Shown here piece after piece: positions 63,001-64,000 of a stretch of 64,000 nt of DNA (the stretch's first letter is position 1; each line of letters opens with the position of its first letter). This DNA is from Lycocorax pyrrhopterus obiensis (lineage: Eukaryota; Chordata; Aves; Passeriformes; Paradisaeidae). The notes under the pieces are model-generated. The model ran no database searches. It saw only the letters and a list, made by a program, of their open reading frames with translations, and had not been told where the DNA came from. The position numbers and the translations under genes are program-made. The DNA lies in the NCBI GenBank assembly GCA_014706295.1, contig JACSVZ010000039.1:1426001-1490000 (forward strand), given 5' to 3'.

Positions 63001-63943
63001 GCCAACTGCCACCAGCCAAATGACATGTATAGAGCGCTATTTAAATGCTATTATTGCTTTTATATTATTGTGTAGCACATGCTGAAAATTCACTGTTTGA
63101 AGATTCCCTACTGGACTTGTTAATCAGGGCACACATATTTGTCAACACACGTATCTTCTTTGCAGAAAAGATTGGACAATCCATAAAAACACCAAGTCTC
63201 AAACAAGTGAAAATTTTAATCAAATATTCATAGCAAATGCTGACTGGCATGTGCTTTTGAGATAGATACCTCAAGTTACTTCCCATAGTTTCAGTGCTTT
63301 ATGTCTCCCTTATGGACCAGGATCACTTTTGGGATTATATCTACATTTTCATTAGAAGGGAGCAATAGTGCATGGCTGCATAAGGAGGTTGAAGAGATTG
63401 AGGGATGCATAAATAGAGACATTTTTATATGTCAATATATTTAGAGCTTCCTTCTCAGAATAGCCTGTTTCTGCCAAGAAAACAAACACATCGTTATGAA
63501 TTTTACCTTTCCATGAGGGAAGAGTACTGAAATCTTGGTGAAGAACTGCAGCATCTCAGTCTGATGTGAGGGTGGGGACTGAAGAGTCGATTTATGTTTT
63601 TGTGATGGCCACAGTGTTTTGTAATTCAAAATAACAAATACTGATAACTGTTTATGGGCTATAACCCTTAAGGTATCCTGAATGACTTTTTCTATGAGGG
63701 ACATAAAAAAAAGTGTGCCAAAAGTCAGAACAAATTTTTGTTTCTGGCTACTGTCACTACTGATCAGTTACAAGACTGTGAGAGTGTTCACCTCTGTTTC
63801 TTTTGTGTTCTAGACCACAGTTCCTGGGATAAGGAATAATGTGATATTACAACCACTACAATCAGATACGCCGTATAAAATTACTGTTGTTGCTGTGTAC
63901 GAAGATGGAGATGGTGGACAACTGACTGGAAATGGCAGAACTG
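5962..63943 (+). CDS. COL12A1: Collagen XII alpha-1 chain, 5' part of the gene (37 coding exons, incomplete at 3' end)
   Basis: This gene-level entry joins the exons listed below: 6343 coding nt, residues 1-2114, one uninterrupted frame across GT-AG introns. Collagen XII is a secreted homotrimeric FACIT collagen that associates with collagen I fibrils in tendon, ligament, fascia and other dense connective tissue. The domain order read here is signal peptide, FN3-1, VWA1, FN3-2, VWA2, FN3-3 to 8, VWA3, FN3-9 to 16. All three VWA domains keep the DGSxS metal-site motif and a flanking cysteine pair. The family usually has 18 FN3 and 4 VWA domains in about 3,100 residues, so two FN3, VWA4, the laminin-G/TSPN-like domain and the collagenous tail lie beyond the window. 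COL14A1 is excluded because it has only two VWA domains. No frameshift or premature stop was found. Confidence 0.96.
6520..6640. promoter_or_regulatory. Small intronic CpG cluster
   Basis: About 120 bp with many CpG dinucleotides lies some 500 bp downstream of exon 2, separate from the main island. It could be a minor promoter or regulatory element, or GC-rich DNA without function. Confidence 0.3.
9895..10015. repeat. Alternating purine-pyrimidine (TA/TG/CA) tract
   Basis: Degenerate runs of TATA, ATGCATGC, CATGTATA and GTGTGTATATATATG form a simple-sequence region. Such DNA unwinds easily and mutates quickly. Confidence 0.6.
11757..11985 (+). mobile_element. Degenerate CR1 LINE 3' fragment
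   Basis: The order of phrases around a 'gaaggtctttaagaa' motif, a 'tcaggaatgacatag' motif, a 'gatgga' block and a final 'ttctgtgatc' resembles the 3' untranslated end of amniote CR1 elements in sense orientation. It is heavily mutated and 5'-truncated, so it is an old insertion. Confidence 0.5.
14236..14352 (+). CDS. COL12A1: COL12A1 exon 3: FN3-1, first half (residues 25-63)
   Basis: It starts with VNPPSDLNF and holds the conserved Trp of the FN3 fold (MSWKSPP). N32-F-T is a possible N-glycosylation site. Acceptor TTGCAG, donor G|gtgagt, phase 1 at both ends. This domain is split by a phase-1 intron, unlike the later two-exon FN3 domains. The following 672-bp intron holds nothing recognised. 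Confidence 0.93.
15025..15168 (+). CDS. COL12A1: COL12A1 exon 4: FN3-1, second half (residues 64-111)
   Basis: It carries the typical FN3 'L.P...Y.V.V' strand pattern as [16 protein letters not shown]. Both ends are phase 1 and the donor is A|gtaagt. The following 878-bp intron is AT-rich with nothing recognised. Confidence 0.93.
16047..16103 (+). CDS. COL12A1: COL12A1 exon 5: linker before VWA1 (residues 112-130)
   Basis: A 57-nt exon encoding a Gly/Pro and Glu/Lys-rich linker ([19 protein letters not shown]) between FN3-1 and VWA1. Phase 1 at both ends, so skipping would preserve the frame. The following 690-bp intron has no recognised feature. Confidence 0.92.
16794..17057 (+). CDS. COL12A1: COL12A1 exon 6: VWA1, first part (residues 131-218)
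   Basis: It contains the metal-binding motif DGSWS (D145, S147, S149) after the hydrophobic first strand LVFLV, and the GGNTMTG loop with the third metal-site residue. C132 begins the domain and likely pairs with C316. The next intron is only 106 bp. Confidence 0.95.
17164..17328 (+). CDS. COL12A1: COL12A1 exon 7: VWA1, middle part (residues 219-273)
   Basis: It encodes the central strand and metal-loop motif [13 protein letters not shown], followed by the helix leading to GVEVFSLG. Phase 1 at both ends. The following 454-bp intron has nothing recognised. Confidence 0.95.
17783..17956 (+). CDS. COL12A1: COL12A1 exon 8: VWA1, last part (residues 274-331)
   Basis: It begins [11 protein letters not shown] and ends the Rossmann-type fold with C316, 184 residues after C132, plus a Gly/Glu-rich linker. 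Phase 1 at both ends. The following 819-bp intron has no recognised feature. Confidence 0.95.
18776..19066 (+). CDS. COL12A1: COL12A1 exon 9: FN3-2 with linker (residues 332-428)
   Basis: One phase 1-1 exon encodes a whole FN3 domain ([11 protein letters not shown]..., [22 protein letters not shown]) and a Gln/Lys/Val-rich tail leading to VWA2. The next intron is 226 bp. Confidence 0.95.
19293..19895 (+). CDS. COL12A1: COL12A1 exon 10: complete VWA2 in one exon (residues 429-629)
   Basis: The whole VWA domain is one 603-nt exon. It has DGSYS (D445, S447, S449), the GGSTNTG loop, LITDGKSSD and flanking cysteines C430 and C616. VWA1 needs three exons and VWA3 needs four for the same fold. The length equals the sum of the three VWA1 exons (264+165+174). 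Phase 1 at both ends; donor T|gtaagt. Confidence 0.96.
19896..21274 (+). other. Intron 10 (1.4 kb)
   Basis: AT-rich intron between VWA2 and FN3-3. It ends in TTTCCGTACAG. No repeat family or extra exon was recognised. Confidence 0.85.
21275..21547 (+). CDS. COL12A1: COL12A1 exon 11: FN3-3 (residues 630-720)
   Basis: A 273-nt phase 1-1 exon encodes a complete FN3 domain: [12 protein letters not shown], the core Trp in [19 protein letters not shown] and the final EETTLE. It starts the run of five single-exon FN3 domains. Confidence 0.95.
21548..23796 (+). other. Intron 11 (2.2 kb)
   Basis: AT-rich intron with a CR1 tail near 21865-21950. Otherwise nothing was recognised. Confidence 0.85.
21865..21950 (+). 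mobile_element. CR1 LINE 3' tail fragment
   Basis: A 'gttggactagatga' motif, then 'gatcctttccaactgaa' and a TATTCTCTTCTATTC-type terminal repeat match the 3' end of avian CR1 in sense orientation. Confidence 0.55.
23797..24069 (+). CDS. COL12A1: COL12A1 exon 12: FN3-4 (residues 721-811)
   Basis: A 273-nt phase 1-1 exon for one FN3 domain: [43 protein letters not shown]. The sequence is closely related to FN3-5 and FN3-6, suggesting tandem duplication. The following 917-bp intron is AT-rich with nothing recognised. Confidence 0.95.
24987..25259 (+). CDS. COL12A1: COL12A1 exon 13: FN3-5 (residues 812-902)
   Basis: A 273-nt phase 1-1 exon with the same length and layout as exons 11 and 12: [43 protein letters not shown]. 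Donor G|gtaatt opens the longest intron of the window. Confidence 0.95.
27371..27420. repeat. 20-bp tandem repeat, 2.5 copies
   Basis: The unit TCATCAGAAATCTGACAAAA occurs twice exactly, followed by a partial copy with one change (TCACCAGAAA). It looks like a small local duplication. Confidence 0.85.
35832..36340 (+). mobile_element. CR1 LINE copy, sense, internally deleted
   Basis: The region from the 'gggctgggcaatcaccaac' motif encodes [13 protein letters not shown], a hallmark of the late reverse-transcriptase part of CR1 ORF2. From about 36090 it jumps to the C-terminal and 3' untranslated part (TTTAGGTTGGATATCAGGAA) and ends in the TTCTGTGATTCTGTAATTCTG tail. The intervening coding part is missing and the 5' end is truncated, so it cannot move itself. 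Confidence 0.85.
36756..37025 (+). CDS. COL12A1: COL12A1 exon 14: FN3-6 (residues 903-992)
   Basis: A 270-nt phase 1-1 exon: [43 protein letters not shown]. The Gly-Ser-Pro-Arg-Asn-Leu start resembles FN3-4 and FN3-5. Confidence 0.95.
37026..38902 (+). other. Intron 14 (1.9 kb)
   Basis: AT-rich intron with a T-rich stretch and a perfect 13-bp inverted repeat 100 bp after exon 14. The 3' splice site is weak: the last 26 bases are purine-rich and end in AAAAG. Confidence 0.85.
37126..37168 (+). repeat. Perfect 13-bp inverted repeat (hairpin)
   Basis: TTTTGGTTTGGGG at 37126-37138 is exactly complementary to CCCCAAACCAAAA at 37156-37168, with a 17-nt loop. Two G-T pairs can extend the stem outward. 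It would form a stable hairpin in the pre-mRNA, but it is too short to call a microRNA precursor. Confidence 0.75.
38903..39169 (+). CDS. COL12A1: COL12A1 exon 15: FN3-7 (residues 993-1081)
   Basis: A 267-nt phase 1-1 exon: [47 protein letters not shown]. The acceptor ACTGAAAAG lacks a good polypyrimidine tract, but it is the only one giving the expected frame and start. Confidence 0.92.
39170..41055 (+). other. Intron 15 (1.9 kb)
   Basis: AT-rich intron ending in CCACCCTTTCAG. No repeat or exon was recognised. Confidence 0.85.
41056..41248 (+). CDS. COL12A1: COL12A1 exon 16: FN3-8, first part (residues 1082-1145)
   Basis: It encodes [14 protein letters not shown] and [13 protein letters not shown], and ends within the VLEELR strand. 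The donor AG|gtatgg is phase 2, the only phase-2 junction in the window. It is the first FN3 after FN3-1 to be split. Confidence 0.94.
41277..41297 (+). repeat. (TTTTG)n microsatellite
   Basis: Four consecutive TTTTG-type units lie 29 bp after the donor of exon 16. Confidence 0.8.
41750..42640 (-). mobile_element. CR1 LINE copy, antisense, internally deleted
   Basis: On the + strand it starts with the reverse complement of the CR1 3' tail (AGAATCATACGGTCATAGAA). The minus strand then encodes recognisable CR1 ORF2 pieces: [14 protein letters not shown] and [19 protein letters not shown] from the C-terminal end, and, further 5', [16 protein letters not shown] from the start of the reverse-transcriptase domain. 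Most of the reverse transcriptase between these two blocks is missing, with the junction near 42310-42390. The copy is 5'-truncated and not mobile. It lies between the two exons of FN3-8 without touching splice sites. Confidence 0.92.
42877..42998 (+). CDS. COL12A1: COL12A1 exon 17: FN3-8, second part and linker (residues 1146-1186)
   Basis: It restores the frame from phase 2 ([19 protein letters not shown]) and adds a Ser/Thr-rich linker ([12 protein letters not shown]) before VWA3. Its donor G|gtaaac is phase 1. It is the last exon omitted from the predicted short splice form. Confidence 0.94.
42999..45594 (+). other. Intron 17 (2.6 kb)
   Basis: AT-rich intron before the VWA3 exons; no repeat family recognised. 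Its acceptor (GGTTGACACGGCAG) has a poor pyrimidine tract and is the one used by both long and short forms if the short form is made as in other species. Confidence 0.8.
45595..45744 (+). CDS. COL12A1: COL12A1 exon 18: VWA3, first part (residues 1187-1236)
   Basis: It begins [16 protein letters not shown] and contains DGSWS (D1203, S1205, S1207) and C1190. Phase 1 at its start, so exon 2 can splice to it in frame. It is the first domain exon of the short form. The next intron is only 86 bp. Confidence 0.96.
45831..45950 (+). CDS. COL12A1: COL12A1 exon 19: VWA3, second part (residues 1237-1276)
   Basis: It encodes [16 protein letters not shown] and the GGNTLTG metal loop at its end. Exons 18 and 19 together correspond to exon 6 of VWA1, with one extra intron. 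The following 518-bp intron has nothing recognised. Confidence 0.95.
46469..46633 (+). CDS. COL12A1: COL12A1 exon 20: VWA3, third part (residues 1277-1331)
   Basis: It encodes [24 protein letters not shown] and the strand VELYAIG. It is 165 nt, the same length as the equivalent VWA1 exon 7. The next intron is 187 bp. Confidence 0.95.
46821..46967 (+). CDS. COL12A1: COL12A1 exon 21: VWA3, last part (residues 1332-1380)
   Basis: It encodes [17 protein letters not shown], a possible N-glycosylation site N1368-V-T and C1374, 184 residues after C1190. The acceptor is TTGTAAG, using AAG rather than CAG or TAG. The following 618-bp intron has nothing recognised. Confidence 0.94.
47586..47725 (+). 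CDS. COL12A1: COL12A1 exon 22: FN3-9, first half (residues 1381-1427)
   Basis: [29 protein letters not shown] and SPKQ. The donor CAG|gttagt is phase 0. From here each FN3 is split into about 140 + 130 nt by a phase-0 intron. Confidence 0.94.
47726..48891 (+). other. Intron 22 (1.2 kb)
   Basis: AT-rich intron inside FN3-9. No repeat or additional exon was recognised. Confidence 0.85.
48892..49021 (+). CDS. COL12A1: COL12A1 exon 23: FN3-9, second half (residues 1428-1470)
   Basis: [15 protein letters not shown] followed by the FN3 signature [14 protein letters not shown]. It starts in phase 0 and ends T|gtaagt in phase 1. Confidence 0.94.
49022..50046 (+). other. Intron 23 (1.0 kb)
   Basis: AT-rich intron between FN3-9 and FN3-10; nothing recognised. 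Confidence 0.85.
50047..50192 (+). CDS. COL12A1: COL12A1 exon 24: FN3-10, first half (residues 1471-1519)
   Basis: [30 protein letters not shown] and a possible N-glycosylation site N1510-A-T. Donor GAG|gtaaga is phase 0. The next intron is 266 bp. Confidence 0.94.
50459..50588 (+). CDS. COL12A1: COL12A1 exon 25: FN3-10, second half (residues 1520-1562)
   Basis: [18 protein letters not shown] and [13 protein letters not shown] complete the domain. Phase 0 in, phase 1 out. The following 795-bp intron is AT-rich with nothing recognised. Confidence 0.94.
51384..51523 (+). CDS. COL12A1: COL12A1 exon 26: FN3-11, first half (residues 1563-1609)
   Basis: [29 protein letters not shown] and VKE. Donor GAG|gtaaaa, phase 0. 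The following 761-bp intron contains a (TCC)n run near 51711-51733. Confidence 0.94.
51711..51733 (+). repeat. (TCC)n microsatellite
   Basis: Uninterrupted TCC units follow CTTCTTCC in the intron within FN3-11. The minus strand reads as a run of GAG codons, which explains a spurious poly-Glu open frame. Confidence 0.85.
52285..52414 (+). CDS. COL12A1: COL12A1 exon 27: FN3-11, second half (residues 1610-1652)
   Basis: [32 protein letters not shown] complete the domain. Phase 0 in, phase 1 out (C|gtatgt). Confidence 0.94.
52415..53806 (+). other. Intron 27 (1.4 kb)
   Basis: AT-rich intron between FN3-11 and FN3-12; nothing recognised. It ends in TCTCATAATAG. The adjacent AG two bases later would shift the frame, so the first AG is used. 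Confidence 0.85.
53807..53943 (+). CDS. COL12A1: COL12A1 exon 28: FN3-12, first half (residues 1653-1698)
   Basis: [34 protein letters not shown] and GREKQE. The usual FN3 'W.P/.G' region reads TWDHGAPD. Donor GAG|gtaaga, phase 0. The next intron is 282 bp. Confidence 0.93.
54226..54358 (+). CDS. COL12A1: COL12A1 exon 29: FN3-12, second half (residues 1699-1742)
   Basis: [17 protein letters not shown] and [16 protein letters not shown] complete the domain. The acceptor is TTCACAAG, with AAG. The following intron is only 101 bp and leads to a 27-nt microexon. Confidence 0.93.
54460..54486 (+). CDS. COL12A1: COL12A1 exon 30: 27-nt microexon, linker (residues 1743-1751)
   Basis: It encodes the short linker LPLVPITTQ between FN3-12 and FN3-13, matching the same linker of the chicken protein as I remember it. 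Acceptor TTTTTTCCTAG, donor CAAG|gtaaga. Phase 1 at both ends, so inclusion or skipping changes the protein by nine residues without a frameshift. The next intron is 309 bp. Confidence 0.9.
54796..54938 (+). CDS. COL12A1: COL12A1 exon 31: FN3-13, first half (residues 1752-1799)
   Basis: [33 protein letters not shown] and DGPEQS. N1764-A-T is a possible N-glycosylation site. Donor TCG|gtaact, phase 0. Confidence 0.94.
55180..55246 (-). mobile_element. CR1 LINE 3' tail fragment, antisense
   Basis: AATCACATAATCATAGACTC followed by TTTAGGTTGGAAAAGATC and GTCATAAACTCCAACTGTTT is the reverse complement of an avian CR1 3' end. It is 5'-truncated to under 70 bp. Confidence 0.75.
55500..55514 (+). 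repeat. A15 homopolymer
   Basis: Uninterrupted run of fifteen A residues in intron 31. Confidence 0.9.
57002..57131 (+). CDS. COL12A1: COL12A1 exon 32: FN3-13, second half (residues 1800-1842)
   Basis: [34 protein letters not shown]. It starts the set of closely similar FN3 second halves (exons 32, 34, 36, 38) ending in a G.GRT motif. The following 886-bp intron has a 19-bp tandem repeat at 57621-57659. Confidence 0.94.
57621..57659. repeat. 19-bp tandem duplication
   Basis: TATAAAACCCATTTCAATA is repeated twice head to tail in the intron between exons 32 and 33. A recent local duplication is the simplest explanation. Confidence 0.85.
58018..58157 (+). CDS. COL12A1: COL12A1 exon 33: FN3-14, first half (residues 1843-1889)
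   Basis: [31 protein letters not shown] and GGAEEM. Donor ATG|gtaaat, phase 0. Confidence 0.94.
58158..59280 (+). other. Intron 33 (1.1 kb)
   Basis: AT-rich intron inside FN3-14. It contains a 16-bp tandem duplication and a perfect 10-bp inverted repeat (58521-58589), and T-rich sequence near its 3' end. Confidence 0.85.
58521..58589. repeat. 16-bp tandem duplication followed by a perfect 10-bp hairpin
   Basis: GTCATGTGACTGTAGT occurs twice at 58521-58552. Fourteen bases later TTTCACAAAT (58567-58576) is exactly complementary to ATTTGTGAAA (58580-58589) with a 3-nt loop. Confidence 0.8.
59281..59410 (+). CDS. COL12A1: COL12A1 exon 34: FN3-14, second half (residues 1890-1932)
   Basis: [34 protein letters not shown]. 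Phase 0 in, phase 1 out (T|gtaagt). The following 704-bp intron has nothing recognised. Confidence 0.94.
60115..60257 (+). CDS. COL12A1: COL12A1 exon 35: FN3-15, first half (residues 1933-1980)
   Basis: [31 protein letters not shown] and GPRPSES. Donor TCT|gtaagt, phase 0. The following 936-bp intron contains T runs at 60532-60545 and 61000-61012. Confidence 0.94.
60532..60545 (+). repeat. T14 homopolymer
   Basis: Uninterrupted T run in the intron within FN3-15; a second run lies at 61000-61012. Confidence 0.85.
61194..61323 (+). CDS. COL12A1: COL12A1 exon 36: FN3-15, second half (residues 1981-2023)
   Basis: [35 protein letters not shown]. Phase 0 in, phase 1 out (T|gtaaga). The following 924-bp intron has nothing recognised. 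Confidence 0.94.
62248..62390 (+). CDS. COL12A1: COL12A1 exon 37: FN3-16, first half (residues 2024-2071)
   Basis: [31 protein letters not shown] and DPIDEY. Donor TAT|gtaagt, phase 0. Confidence 0.94.
62391..63813 (+). other. Intron 37 (1.4 kb)
   Basis: AT-rich intron inside FN3-16; nothing recognised. It ends in TTTTGTGTTCTAG. Confidence 0.85.
63814..63943 (+). CDS. COL12A1: COL12A1 exon 38: FN3-16, second half (residues 2072-2114)
   Basis: [34 protein letters not shown]. The donor G|gtaatt is phase 1, so the gene continues beyond the window. The last 57 bases are the start of the next intron. Confidence 0.94.
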
Positions 63944-64000
63944 GTAATTGTAGTTTTCATATTGTTTATTCTTTTTAATGTTTAAGACATATTCCCAGAG

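Noticed and set aside
5962..63943. COL14A1 or another FACIT collagen instead of COL12A1
   Set aside because: Collagen XIV has only two VWA domains. The FN3-VWA-FN3-VWA-FN3x6-VWA-FN3 order and residue-level match fit collagen XII.
1..64000. A second protein-coding gene, tRNA or rRNA gene
   Set aside because: No cloverleaf, rRNA segment or other exon series was recognised on either strand; remaining open frames are short and without motifs.

Overview
This is vertebrate, almost certainly avian, genomic DNA carrying the 5' two thirds of one large gene on the + strand: COL12A1, the alpha-1 chain of the fibril-associated (FACIT) collagen XII. The assignment rests on 37 consecutive coding exons (5962-63943) that splice at GT-AG sites into one uninterrupted frame of 2114 codons plus one base. 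They encode a signal peptide followed by FN3, VWA, FN3, VWA, six FN3, VWA and eight further FN3 domains. To my knowledge only collagen XII has this interleaving, and the protein closely matches the chicken chain as I remember it. CR1 retrotransposon pieces in the introns also point to a bird. Some residues seem to differ from chicken, so another bird species is likely, but I cannot name it.

Layout. 1-1470 is AT-rich upstream DNA with no recognisable gene. 1470-3850 is a strong CpG island that presumably holds the promoter and a non-coding first exon, which I could not place. 3850-5926 is presumed intron 1. Exon 2 (5927-6034) has a short leader with a three-codon upstream ORF, the start codon and the signal peptide. 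After an 8.2-kb intron come FN3-1, VWA1, FN3-2 and VWA2 (14236-19895), FN3-3 to FN3-8 (21275-42998, interrupted by an 11.5-kb intron), VWA3 (45595-46967) and FN3-9 to FN3-16 (47586-63943). The window ends in the next intron. FN3-17, FN3-18, VWA4, the laminin-G/TSPN-like domain and the collagenous tail are expected downstream.

Gene logic. Nearly every domain is bounded by phase-1 introns, so whole domains can be skipped in frame. Exon 2 can join directly to exon 18, which predicts the known short form (XIIB): signal peptide, then VWA3 onward, with residues 25-1186 omitted. FN3-3 to FN3-7 occupy one exon each, whereas FN3-9 to FN3-16 each occupy two exons with a phase-0 internal intron. VWA2 is a single 603-nt exon, exactly the summed length of the three VWA1 exons.

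Non-coding content is ordinary: two internally deleted CR1 LINE copies, three smaller CR1 tails, simple repeats, a few short tandem repeats and two perfect small inverted repeats. I found no second protein-coding gene, no RNA gene and no novel multi-gene system. Exon numbers assume one upstream non-coding exon.
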